DNA of 64,000 nucleotides from CAG-390 sp045543615 (GTDB lineage: Bacteria; Bacillota; Clostridia; Oscillospirales; CAG-272), in assembly GCA_045543615.1 (NCBI GenBank), contig JAZPXL010000060.1, forward strand, positions 9,536-73,535, written 5' to 3'. The notes below the pieces were generated by a model that saw only the letters and a list, made by a program, of their open reading frames with translations, was not told the origin of the DNA and searched no databases. Shown in pieces: positions 33,737 to 41,853 of the stretch (position 1 is its first letter; the number at the start of each line of letters is the position of its first letter). The position numbers and the translations under genes are program-made.

Positions 33737-33840
33737 TAGGGTTTTAAATATTATTTATAATTTTTGACCTATTTTTTTGTAAACAATCCCGAACAAAACG
33801 AAAAAATTGCGTTTTTTGTGCTTTGTGCAACAAAGAAAGG

Positions 33841-34590
33841 TCAGGAAAGCTCAAAGAATAGAGACAAACAAGCAAGAACAAATGCTGCTGCGCTCTCCGT
33901 TCTGAGTATTCTCTTTCCAAGTCCAACGGGCAAAACTCCACACTCACGGGCTCTCTCAGCTTCCTCCTCGGAAAATCCACCCTCAGGGCCAACAATAATC
34001 GAGATGCTTTGAGGCATTTTGACTTCAATCTCCCTTAGAAGCGAGCCGAGCAAAACTGCGTCCTCTTTCTCGTAGCAGAAGAGTGCAAGCGAGCACTTTT
34101 TTGCCTCTTCGAGCATTCCGTCAAAAGAAAGCGGATCTTCAACAGTAGGTATTCTTCCCCGTCCACATTGTTTTGCCGCCTCTGCTGCTATACGGCGGCG
34201 ACGACGGCTCTTACCGTCCTCCCTCTCGCCACGCAAGCGCACAACACATCTTGAAGATTCAAATGGAATAATTGATGTTGCGCCAAACTCAACAGACTTC
34301 TGTATCACAGTATCAAATCTCTCACCCTTAACAAGAGCCTGATAGACTCTTATCTCATAGGGTGGCTCAGCTTTAGAGGAACTGCTTGAAACAATTGTGC
34401 AGACGGATTCACTGTCACGGATAAATTCAAGTACGCACTCGTATTCCATACCCTGACCGTCACAAACCGTAAGCGACTCGCCAACTGCCATACGCAAAGA
34501 ACGCGCAATATGTATTGCATCGTCACCGACAATGCTAACCTTGCGCTCAATTTCATCAATTCTATCTTTAGACACAAAAAAACGGGGCAT
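33841..34590 (-). CDS. rsmE: 16S rRNA (uracil(1498)-N(3))-methyltransferase
   Basis: A 249-residue RsmE with a small N-terminal PUA-like barrel (1-75) and a SPOUT knot domain. SIIVGPEGGFSEEE (about residues 203-216) and the C-terminal LGKRILRTESA form the trefoil SAM site. KSVEFGATSIIPF is also typical. It methylates U1498 of 16S rRNA. The gene has an independent promoter and GGAGG site. In many Bacillota it lies next to prmA and dnaJ; here the lipid kinase gene separates them. Confidence 0.94.
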   Translation of the reverse strand: MPRFFVSKDRIDEIERKVSIVGDDAIHIARSLRMAVGESLTVCDGQGMEYECVLEFIRDSESVCTIVSSSSSKAEPPYEIRVYQALVKGERFDTVIQKSVEFGATSIIPFESSRCVVRLRGEREDGKSRRRRRIAAEAAKQCGRGRIPTVEDPLSFDGMLEEAKKCSLALFCYEKEDAVLLGSLLREIEVKMPQSISIIVGPEGGFSEEEAERARECGVLPVGLGKRILRTESAAAFVLACLSLFFELS

Positions 34591-34620
34591 AGCTATCCTC
34601 CGAAAATTTCATTAGCATAT

Positions 34621-34648
34621 ATTATACTGATTTATTATGTATTGTCAA
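34621..34648 (-). promoter_or_regulatory. Promoter of rsmE
   Basis: On the minus strand, perfect TTGACA (34643-34648), 16 bp, perfect TATAAT (34621-34626). Confidence 0.78.
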
Positions 34649-34692
34649 TTGATACTTTGTTAATATTTTTGTTTTGTCGTCATTATTATCAA

Positions 34693-34730
34693 AAATATAC
34701 CGCTGTGGCAGATGCCGTCAGCGGTATATT
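34693..34730 (-). terminator. Terminator after the lipid kinase gene
   Basis: A 12-bp perfect stem (AATATACCGCTG and its complement) with a short inner GGC/GCC hairpin, followed by a T-run on the minus strand. Confidence 0.8.
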
Positions 34731-34751
34731 CACAAAAATTCGTCTTTGTTC

Positions 34752-35684
34752 TTAAACTACGCTCTCGCTCTTGCTCTCGCTTGCTTTTTTTACAAGTTCA
34801 GAAGAGCCCACCGTATAAGTGGTAACGCCCTCTATAACCTCACCATCTATCTGGAGTGGTGTCGGCTCATCAAACTCAACTCTGATGCTGTCTCCCGTGA
34901 GCACGGTTACCATATTTGTGCGTTTTACGTGCTCGCCCTTGAAGATCGATGGAAACGCCATAAGCGCACGTATCTTACCAACAGAATGGTATAGCATAAT
35001 GGAAACCTTACCATCGGGAGAAAGCCTATCCTGAAGAGGAGTTGCCATCATACCACCACCATAATATCTGCCGTTCATTGTCGGAGCTATCCAGACCTTT
35101 TTGTATGTATATTCCTTGCCGTCAACCCATACTTTTGCATTCCTTGGCTTGAAATGGAAAAGCAGGCCTTTTATTGCTATCATAGTGTAGTCAATGGGCT
35201 TGTTTGTTCCGTCCTTTCGGTTCTTTTCTCTCATTGCGTCTCCGACAACACAACAATAACCGTCAATACCGAAACCGACATTGTTTAGAAACAGCTCCGT
35301 TCTGCCGTCAACTGTAACCGATGGGAGATTTTTCAGATAATCGTTAATTCTGAGTGTAGGCTCTGCGAAATGCTCAAGTCCGATGTCACGGGCAAAATCA
35401 TTACCTGTTCCCGTGGGAAAATAATAAATATCGTTAGCTATCTCGATGTTCTTTGTTGCATTGGCAAAGAAATTCAGCGTTCCGTCACCACCACAAATGA
35501 TTATGTCGCAATCCTCGCCGAGAGATGATACAAATTCTGCATAATCCGAGATATCACAAATATTGACAATCTCGGAATTGGGTGTGTTTGAAAACATCTT
35601 CTGTATCTTGCTTTTGGCCTCATCATTTCCTGCGATGGGATTGTAAAGTATGACCTTTTTCTTTGTACTGTCGCTCATTTTCAT
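34752..35684 (-). CDS. Diacylglycerol/lipid kinase family protein (YegS/BmrU-like)
   Basis: A 310-residue soluble lipid kinase. The nucleotide-binding glycine motif CGGDGTLNFF is at about residues 62-71, and PTGTGNDFARDIG near residues 90-102 is the second DAGK signature. The C-terminal beta-sandwich domain has LQIDGE near the end. It phosphorylates a lipid such as diacylglycerol; the exact lipid is unknown. A second ATG two codons in (35678) has better spacing from AAAGGA and may be the true start. It is a single gene with its own promoter and terminator. Confidence 0.9.
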   Translation of the reverse strand: MKMSDSTKKKVILYNPIAGNDEAKSKIQKMFSNTPNSEIVNICDISDYAEFVSSLGEDCDIIICGGDGTLNFFANATKNIEIANDIYYFPTGTGNDFARDIGLEHFAEPTLRINDYLKNLPSVTVDGRTELFLNNVGFGIDGYCCVVGDAMREKNRKDGTNKPIDYTMIAIKGLLFHFKPRNAKVWVDGKEYTYKKVWIAPTMNGRYYGGGMMATPLQDRLSPDGKVSIMLYHSVGKIRALMAFPSIFKGEHVKRTNMVTVLTGDSIRVEFDEPTPLQIDGEVIEGVTTYTVGSSELVKKASESKSESVV

Positions 35685-35739
35685 AGTCCTTTCTCATCTT
35701 TATAAATAGATTTGAGATGCGCGATTTCCATACTTTTTT

Positions 35740-35748
35740 ATTATATCA
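35740..35748 (-). promoter_or_regulatory. Extended -10 promoter of the lipid kinase gene
   Basis: On the minus strand TGATATAAT, with only a T-rich -35 region. Confidence 0.45.
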
Positions 35749-35771
35749 AAGAAAAATAAACCAAAAATAAA

Positions 35772-35802
35772 CAACGCAGCACCCCGTGGGTAAACTGCGT
35801 TG
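35772..35802 (-). terminator. Terminator of the hrcA-grpE-dnaK-dnaJ-prmA operon
   Basis: An 8-bp CAACGCAG/CTGCGTTG stem with a 15-nt GC-rich loop, 17 bp after the prmA stop, followed by T-rich sequence on the minus strand. Confidence 0.7.
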
Positions 35803-35819
35803 CTTTTCAAAAAGCACAA

Positions 35820-36743
35820 TTATCTGAGCTTTTTCGCTGCGATAGCGCACCAGCCGTTATCCTCTTTTGTCTCTACGATGTAGAAATGAGCATTCTCAAG
35901 TGCGTCCACAACCTCTGCGGCACGCTCGGTAATGATTCCCGAGGTGAGCAGAATTCCCGTGTCCTTCATATATTTGCCGACATCGGGAGCCATTCTGATT
36001 ATGATATCAGCGACAATGTTAGCACAAACAATATCGTACTCGCCTCCCTTGACACCTGCAAGGAGGTCCGACTCGCCACATTCGATATCACAACCGTTTT
36101 CGATTGCGTTCTCTGCAGCAACCTCAACTGCAATAGGGTCGATATCATAAGCTCTGCAAAGAGCAGCTCCGTATTTTGCAGCACAAATTGCAAGTATTCC
36201 ACTTCCACAGCCTACGTCAAGCACCTCGCTTGTCTCCTCAACAACATTCTCAAGCATCTCGATAATGCCTCTTGTTGTTTCGTGCGAACCTGTACCAAAC
36301 GCCATTCCGGGATCCATTCTGACAACTACCTCGCCCTCAGCGGCTGTGTATTCCTCCCATTTGGGAACGATTACTGTTCTTGTACCAATATGAAGTGGCT
36401 TATAATACTGCTTCCACGCATTAACCCAGCTCTCCTCATTGACCTCACGGACATCAACCGTTGCCTCAATGCCCTCAGAGGAAAGTCTTTCTCTCAGGTA
36501 AGCGATGGTTTCACCACAGTCGTTGTCGGCAGGCATAAAGAGCGAGACGCTTGCAACGCTTTTATCAGCGTTCAGTATCGTTTCGTCAACAAGCTCACCG
36601 TATTTATTGTTGAGTGAGAAATCACTCATATCTTCTATCATAAGGTTGGGATCTATAACGCTCATAAGCGCAACGGTGCGATCGAGAAATGCGATCTTGA
36701 CCGTCACTCTTACCTGAGTCCAATCCGAGTATTCGTACGGCAT
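35820..36743 (-). CDS. prmA: Ribosomal protein L11 methyltransferase
   Basis: A 307-residue PrmA that methylates ribosomal protein L11. The N-terminal substrate domain (1-115) includes NAWKQYYKPLHIG. The class-I SAM domain has DPGMAFGTGSHETT (about residues 146-159), motif I VLDVGCGSGILAI, and the NIVADIII motif near residue 243. The length is normal. It lies 14 bp after dnaJ as the last gene of the heat-shock operon, the standard Bacillota arrangement. Confidence 0.95.
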   Translation of the reverse strand: MPYEYSDWTQVRVTVKIAFLDRTVALMSVIDPNLMIEDMSDFSLNNKYGELVDETILNADKSVASVSLFMPADNDCGETIAYLRERLSSEGIEATVDVREVNEESWVNAWKQYYKPLHIGTRTVIVPKWEEYTAAEGEVVVRMDPGMAFGTGSHETTRGIIEMLENVVEETSEVLDVGCGSGILAICAAKYGAALCRAYDIDPIAVEVAAENAIENGCDIECGESDLLAGVKGGEYDIVCANIVADIIIRMAPDVGKYMKDTGILLTSGIITERAAEVVDALENAHFYIVETKEDNGWCAIAAKKLR

Positions 36744-36757
36744 ATTCTTATCTCCTT

Positions 36758-37891
36758 TCAGGATTTGCGCTTGAAAAAGCCCTGTCGCTTGGGATAATTA
36801 GACTCGCCACTTGCCTCTGCAAACTTGCGCATCAGCTCTTTCTGCTTTGCGTTAAGTCCCTTTGGAACCTGCACTGCAACAGTAAATATCAGATCTCCAC
36901 GTCTATCGGGATTGTCCACTCTGGGAATACCAAGACCTCTGAGAGTAAATGATGTTCCTGTCTGAGTACCCTCCGGGATCTTGTACTTCTGTTCTCCGTC
37001 AAGTGACGGAACTTCTATCTCAGCACCAAGCGTTGCCTCAGAGATAGTAATTGGAACTTCGCAATAAATATTATAGCCATTTCTTGTGAAGACGGGATGA
37101 CTGCGCACACGAACCTCAACAATGAGATCACCTGCAGGGCCACCGTTTGCACCATCGTTACCCATTCCACGAACAGCAATTCTACCACCCTGGTCAATTC
37201 CGGCAGGAATGCTTACTGTGATGTTCTTTTTCTGTTTTGTTGAGCCGTTACCTCTGCATTTGGGGCAGGGATCGTTAATCAGCTTGCCCGTTCCCCTACA
37301 AATGTCGCAGGTCACGGTGCTCTGAAATGTCATTCCACCGAGTCTCTGATTGACTCTGCGCTGACCTGTACCCTTGCAGGCTGCGCAGGTATCTGCGTGT
37401 CCTGAGCTTGAGCCTGTACCGTTACATTCGCTGCATCGTGCAACTCTCGAGAAATCTATTTCCTTCTTTACGCCAAACGCCGCCTCTTCAAAGCTTATAG
37501 TGATAGCGTAACCGAGATCCTCGCCACGTCTGGGCGCGTTCCTTCTCTGCTGGGATGAGCCACCAAAGCCAAATCCACCACCGAAAGCACCACCGAACAT
37601 ATTGTTAAGTATGTCGCCAAGGTCGATGTCTCCCATATCGTAGCCACCACCGCCACCGCCTGCCTCAAATGCTGCGTGGCCGTAGGCATCATACGCCGCC
37701 CTCTTCTCCTTATCGGAAAGAATGGCGTACGCCTCATTTACTTCTTTAAACTTTGCCTCTGCCTCTGCGTTTCCCGGATTAACATCGGGATGATACTGCT
37801 TTGCCAGCCTGCGATATGCTTTTTTCAGGGTGTCCTCGTCTGCATCTCTGGAAACTCCGAGCACCTCATAATAATCTCTTTTTTCTGCCAT
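36758..37891 (-). CDS. dnaJ: Chaperone protein DnaJ
   Basis: A 377-residue type I DnaJ. The J domain (1-70) has the HPD tripeptide in YHPDVNPGN. A Gly/Phe-rich linker follows (about 75-115), then four CxxCxGxG-type zinc motifs (about 145-215), two C-terminal substrate domains and a dimerisation end. The third and fourth motifs read CDICRGTG and CPKCRGNG. It delivers substrates to DnaK and stimulates its ATPase. The 102-bp gap from dnaK contains a hairpin. Confidence 0.96.
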   Translation of the reverse strand: MAEKRDYYEVLGVSRDADEDTLKKAYRRLAKQYHPDVNPGNAEAEAKFKEVNEAYAILSDKEKRAAYDAYGHAAFEAGGGGGGYDMGDIDLGDILNNMFGGAFGGGFGFGGSSQQRRNAPRRGEDLGYAITISFEEAAFGVKKEIDFSRVARCSECNGTGSSSGHADTCAACKGTGQRRVNQRLGGMTFQSTVTCDICRGTGKLINDPCPKCRGNGSTKQKKNITVSIPAGIDQGGRIAVRGMGNDGANGGPAGDLIVEVRVRSHPVFTRNGYNIYCEVPITISEATLGAEIEVPSLDGEQKYKIPEGTQTGTSFTLRGLGIPRVDNPDRRGDLIFTVAVQVPKGLNAKQKELMRKFAEASGESNYPKRQGFFKRKS

Positions 37892-37942
37892 TTGAAGTCT
37901 GCCTTTTTGTAAATTGACTTAATCTTTGAATAGTACGGCTAT

Positions 37943-37970
37943 GCGGGAAGAGCTGTTTTGCCCTTCCCGC
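37943..37970 (-). other. Hairpin between dnaK and dnaJ
   Basis: An 11-bp stem (GCGGGAAG... and its complement, one G-U pair) with a 6-nt loop lies in the 102-bp dnaK-dnaJ gap. It has no T-run, so it looks like an mRNA processing or stability element and not a full terminator. Confidence 0.65.
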
Positions 37971-37993
37971 TTATAGTCGATAAGCTGATTTTA

Positions 37994-39826
37994 TCAGTTA
38001 TCGGAGTTGTCCTCAAAATCTGCGTTGTAGTAGCCACCACTTGTGCTACCGTCTGTTCCACCACTTGCGCCATCATCCGTGCCGGGTGTTCCTGCGCCCT
38101 GTGCATAAAGTGTCTCGGAGAGCTTGCCAAATGCAGCCTGGAGAGCCTCAGTGTCAGCCTTGATGTCCTCGGTAGAACCATTTGCTACTGTACCCTTGAG
38201 CTTTTCGATAGCCTCTCTAACAGGTGCAACCTCGCTCTCGGGAACTTTATCGCCAATCTCAGTAAGTGTCTTTTCGGACTGGAAGATGAGATTTTCAGCA
38301 TAGTTCTTTGTCTCGACAGCTTCCTTCATCTTCTTATCCTCTTCAGCAAATCTCTCTGCCTCACGAACTGCACGATCAATGTCCTCCTGGCTCATATTTG
38401 TTGAGCTTGTGATGGTGATATGCTGTTCTCTGCCCGTACCCTTATCTCTTGCAGTTACGTTAACGATACCGTTTGCGTCAATATCGAAGGTAACCTCGAT
38501 CTGAGGTACTCCACGGGGAGCAGGGGGAATTCCGTCGAGTGTGAACTTACCGAGCGTTGTGTTGCCCGATGCCATCTGGCGTTCACCCTGAAGAACGTGG
38601 ATCTCAACCTGTGTCTGATTGTTGTCAGCAGTTGAATATACCTGGCTCTTCTTTACGGGAATTGTTGTATTTCTATCAATAATGCGATTGAATACGCCGC
38701 CGAGTGTCTCAATACCAAGGGACAGGGGAGTTACGTCGAGAAGAAGAAGATCCTTTACCTCGCCACCAAGCACGCCTGCCTGAATTGCTGCACCGATTGC
38801 TACGCACTCATCGGGGTTTATGCCCTTGAAGGGCTCTTTGCCGATAAAGTTCTTGACAGCCTCCTGTACTGCGGGAATTCTTGTAGAACCACCAACGAGG
38901 AGAACCTTGTCTACCTGGGAGGGCTTGAGACCTGCATCGGAGAGAACCTGTCTTGTGGGGGTCATTGTTGCATCAACAAGGTCAGCTGTAAGCTCGTTGA
39001 ACTTTGCACGTGTGAGTGTTGCTGTGAAATGGAGAGGACCTGCTGCAGTAGCTGTAAGGAAGGGGAGATTGATCTCGGTAGATGTCATACCGGAAAGCTC
39101 GATCTTTGCCTTTTCTGCTGCTTCCTTAAGTCTCTGTGTTACCATCTTGTCGCCACGAAGGTCAACGCCGTTCTCTTCCTTGAATGTACGAATCATCCAC
39201 TCAATGATTCTTTCATCGAAGTCGTCACCACCCAAACGGTTGTTACCTGCTGTTGCAAGAACCTCAAAAACGCCGTCGGAGATTTCAAGAAGGGATACGT
39301 CGAATGTACCACCACCAAGGTCGAATACCATAATCTTCTGGTCTTCTTCCTTATCCATACCGTAAGCAAGAGCAGCTGCTGTGGGCTCGTTGATAATACG
39401 GAGAACCTCAAGGCCTGCTATCTTACCTGCATCCTTTGTTGCCTGACGCTGTGCATCGGTGAAGTATGCAGGAACGGTGATAACTGCCTGTGTAATGCTC
39501 TGTCCAAGATATGCCTCTGCATCAGCCTTCATCTTCTGAAGAATCATTGCGGAGATCTCCTGGGGAGTGTAGCTCTTGGAGCCGATGTTCACTCTCTTGT
39601 CTGTACCCATATGACGCTTGATACTGCTTACAGTAGAGTCGGGGTTTGTAATAGCCTGACGCTTAGCGACCTGACCTACAAGACGCTCGCCGTCCTTCTT
39701 AAATGCAACCACGGAAGGTGTGGTTCTCGCTCCCTCGGGATTGGGGATAACTACGGGCTCGCCGCCCTCAAATACTGCTACGCACGAATTTGTTGTGCCA
39801 AGGTCAATGCCTATAATCTTTGACAT
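37994..39826 (-). CDS. dnaK: Chaperone protein DnaK (Hsp70)
   Basis: About 610 residues from the ATG at 39826, preceded by AGGAGG; the longer open frame is not needed. The ATPase domain opens with IIGIDLGTTNSCVAV and has the GGGTFDVSLL and GIETLGG landmarks. The substrate domain and helical lid follow. It ends in a Gly/Ser/Thr-rich tail closing with FEDNSDN, in place of the E. coli-type EEV end. It folds and protects proteins in ATP cycles with GrpE and DnaJ. Confidence 0.97.
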   Translation of the reverse strand: MSKIIGIDLGTTNSCVAVFEGGEPVVIPNPEGARTTPSVVAFKKDGERLVGQVAKRQAITNPDSTVSSIKRHMGTDKRVNIGSKSYTPQEISAMILQKMKADAEAYLGQSITQAVITVPAYFTDAQRQATKDAGKIAGLEVLRIINEPTAAALAYGMDKEEDQKIMVFDLGGGTFDVSLLEISDGVFEVLATAGNNRLGGDDFDERIIEWMIRTFKEENGVDLRGDKMVTQRLKEAAEKAKIELSGMTSTEINLPFLTATAAGPLHFTATLTRAKFNELTADLVDATMTPTRQVLSDAGLKPSQVDKVLLVGGSTRIPAVQEAVKNFIGKEPFKGINPDECVAIGAAIQAGVLGGEVKDLLLLDVTPLSLGIETLGGVFNRIIDRNTTIPVKKSQVYSTADNNQTQVEIHVLQGERQMASGNTTLGKFTLDGIPPAPRGVPQIEVTFDIDANGIVNVTARDKGTGREQHITITSSTNMSQEDIDRAVREAERFAEEDKKMKEAVETKNYAENLIFQSEKTLTEIGDKVPESEVAPVREAIEKLKGTVANGSTEDIKADTEALQAAFGKLSETLYAQGAGTPGTDDGASGGTDGSTSGGYYNADFEDNSDN

Positions 39827-39872
39827 AATTTTTTCCTCCTGATATCTAATATTATGGTAATTGATTTCTGTT

Positions 39873-40478
39873 TTAGTTTGCAACCTTTACGACTGCGTAT
39901 CTAATAACCTTGTCGCCTTTGATGTAGCCCTTCTGGAGCACCTCGACGACTTCGCTCTCACCGTATGCTTCGTCCTCAATATGCATAACAGCGTAATGTC
40001 TTTCGGGATCGAATGTCTGACCCAAAGCCTGTATTTCCTCGATACCAAGCTTTGCAAGTCCCTCGTCAAAGCTCTTGAGTATAAGTGCAAGTCCCTCTGC
40101 AAGTCCTTTTGGGTCTTCGCATCCGACTGCACGGTCGAGATTGTCAAGCACTGGGAGGAGTGCTCCTATTGCATCGGAATATGCATCCGAATACACGCCC
40201 TCGCGCTCCTTTGCGCTACGACGACGGAAGTTGTCATATTCTGCAAGCAGACGAAGGTATTTGTCATTTCCCTCGGTAGCTGATGCTTCAAGCTTTGCTA
40301 TCTGCTCTTCAAGCTCCTTTATTCTCGCCTCAGCCTTCTTAAGCTTTCTTCCGTCTCTGCCCTTGGGTGCAGGTTCGGGAGCTTCTTCTTGAGCCGAAGT
40401 CTGTGCTACTGTCTCTTCTGCCGCAGTTTCTACTGCTTCTTCTACTACCTGTTCGTTATTCTTGTCAGCTGCGCTCAT
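39873..40478 (-). CDS. grpE: Nucleotide exchange factor GrpE
   Basis: About 201 residues from the ATG at 40478, placed by AAGGA at 8 bp; the open frame extends 29 codons further without a ribosome site, inside hrcA. The N-terminus is acidic and Ala/Glu-rich, followed by a long coiled coil (about 50-105) with YDNFRRRSAKER and a C-terminal beta domain with GYIKGDKVIRYAVVKV. It releases ADP from DnaK. Its start overlaps the hrcA end by 14 bp. Confidence 0.95.
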   Translation of the reverse strand: MSAADKNNEQVVEEAVETAAEETVAQTSAQEEAPEPAPKGRDGRKLKKAEARIKELEEQIAKLEASATEGNDKYLRLLAEYDNFRRRSAKEREGVYSDAYSDAIGALLPVLDNLDRAVGCEDPKGLAEGLALILKSFDEGLAKLGIEEIQALGQTFDPERHYAVMHIEDEAYGESEVVEVLQKGYIKGDKVIRYAVVKVAN

Positions 40479-41598
40479 TATTTCCATCCTTTGCAGTGTT
40501 ATTGTCTGTTTGAGTTGTTTGTGTCCCGTTCGTCTCGCTTCTGCCCGGTGGGGCGATCGCTGCATATTCGTTGATAATCTCCGAAACAGAGCCGCAAACT
40601 CTCTCTATTGTTTCAAGCACCTTTGCGTAATCCATACGAAGAGGGCCTATAACTCCTATAACTCCGACCGTCTTGCCATCTCTTACAATGGGCTTGAAGA
40701 CGAGAGCCGAATTGTTCATTACCTTTACCGATGACTCCGAGCCTATGAGAACTGAGACCTCATCATCTGCGGCTTCACTTACAAGGCGAAGAATTACATC
40801 CTTCTCTTCAAGCGTTCCAAGCAGATCTCCAAGCTGTTCGGGGCTTTCGTAATCTTCGGGATATTGGAGAAGATTTCCGATGCCTGAGAGCTGAAGCTCG
40901 CCGCCGTCGCTCTCCGAAAGTGTCGAGTAAACAGTCTTGATTATCGGTGCAATAAGCTCTGCATCATCACCCATAGCCTCTTCAAGCTTGATCATCACCG
41001 ACATATTGAGTGCCTCAGCCGGCACGCCACACAAGACCTCGTTGAGTATATTGCCGAGATAAGATATGGTTTCTGCACTCTTCGGTGTTCCAAGTCTTAT
41101 GTGCTTTGAAACAACGTTTCCAAGTGAATTAACCATTATGAGAACAAAGTTGTTCTCGTCGATGTAAGCAACCTCGAAGCGAGAGATTACAACCGAATGT
41201 CTGCCGGGCTTTACTGCAAGACCTGTATAATTGGTCATCGCAGAAGCAAGCTTTGACGCCGCAACAAGAATTTGATCAAGCTCTGAGGTCTTGCTCTTGA
41301 GTATTCTGTTGATCTGCGCGATCTCGGTTGTTGTCATTCTGTAATGCTCGATGAGCTGATCCACATAAAACCTGTAACCGAGCTGGGAAGGTACTCTTCC
41401 TGCCGAGGTGTGTGGCTGCTCAAGATATCCCATCTCCTCAAGCTCTGCCATCTCATTTCTGATGGTTGCAGATGAACAGGATATTCCCGGCAGCTGTTGG
41501 AGCGATTTTGAACCGACAGGCTCGCCAAGCTCGATATGGGATTCTACTATCGCCTTAAGTATCTGCTTTTTTCGTTCGCTGAGCTCTTGTCCGTACAT
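40465..41598 (-). CDS. hrcA: Heat-inducible transcription repressor HrcA
   Basis: A 377-residue HrcA. The N-terminal winged helix (1-75, SERKKQILKAIVESHIELGEPVGSK in part) recognises CIRCE, and the GAF-like middle and end contain VIGVIGPLRMDYAKVL. Members are usually about 340 residues; the extra C-terminal tail here is Thr/Asn-rich (TNGTQTTQTDNNT) and low-complexity. The gene leads grpE-dnaK-dnaJ-prmA and has a CIRCE in its own leader, so it is autoregulated, with GroEL availability expected to set HrcA activity. Confidence 0.96.
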   Translation of the reverse strand: MYGQELSERKKQILKAIVESHIELGEPVGSKSLQQLPGISCSSATIRNEMAELEEMGYLEQPHTSAGRVPSQLGYRFYVDQLIEHYRMTTTEIAQINRILKSKTSELDQILVAASKLASAMTNYTGLAVKPGRHSVVISRFEVAYIDENNFVLIMVNSLGNVVSKHIRLGTPKSAETISYLGNILNEVLCGVPAEALNMSVMIKLEEAMGDDAELIAPIIKTVYSTLSESDGGELQLSGIGNLLQYPEDYESPEQLGDLLGTLEEKDVILRLVSEAADDEVSVLIGSESSVKVMNNSALVFKPIVRDGKTVGVIGVIGPLRMDYAKVLETIERVCGSVSEIINEYAAIAPPGRSETNGTQTTQTDNNTAKDGNNERS

Positions 41599-41622
41599 AG
41601 CCGTCTCCTTTCATAAAAATCA

Positions 41623-41698
41623 GCACCGTTCGTGATCGTTTTTAGCACTCAATGCTTTGAAGTGCTAACCTACGATAATAATATACCACGAACGGTGC
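41623..41698. repeat. 12-bp perfect inverted repeat enclosing the CIRCE
   Basis: GCACCGTTCGTG at 41623-41634 and its exact complement at 41687-41698 flank the CIRCE symmetrically, with centres 64 bp apart (about six helical turns). One arm lies in the promoter and the other just upstream of the hrcA ribosome site. Confidence 0.85.
41642..41668 (-). promoter_or_regulatory. CIRCE operator (HrcA binding site)
   Basis: TTAGCACTC-N9-AAGTGCTAA matches the CIRCE consensus TTAGCACTC-N9-GAGTGCTAA with one mismatch. It lies in the hrcA leader downstream of the likely -10 box, the standard place for HrcA repression. Confidence 0.95.
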
Positions 41699-41704
41699 CA
41701 AAAT
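41675..41704 (-). promoter_or_regulatory. Probable promoter of the hrcA operon
   Basis: On the minus strand TATTAT (41675-41680) serves as -10, with TTGGCA (41696-41701, 15 bp) or TTTTGG (41699-41704, 18 bp) as -35. Neither spacing is ideal, so exact boxes are uncertain. The stretch 41705-41853 shows no clear feature apart from a weak GC hairpin (41825-41848) after the next gene's stop. Confidence 0.5.
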
Positions 41705-41853
41705 TTCACCTTTTTATATTGATTTTTTGTTAACTATTTGTGAACGTTGGCAGACTCGAGCTTTGGCTGACAGTTTTTTGTTCAAAAACTTATTGCTAAG
41801 TGCCAAAATTCAGTTTTTTTCAACGAGCACCCACAGAAGCTGATGCTCAGGAA

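Noticed and set aside
39029..39823. 264-codon plus-strand frame
   Set aside because: Antisense shadow of dnaK; Cys-rich nonsense composition.
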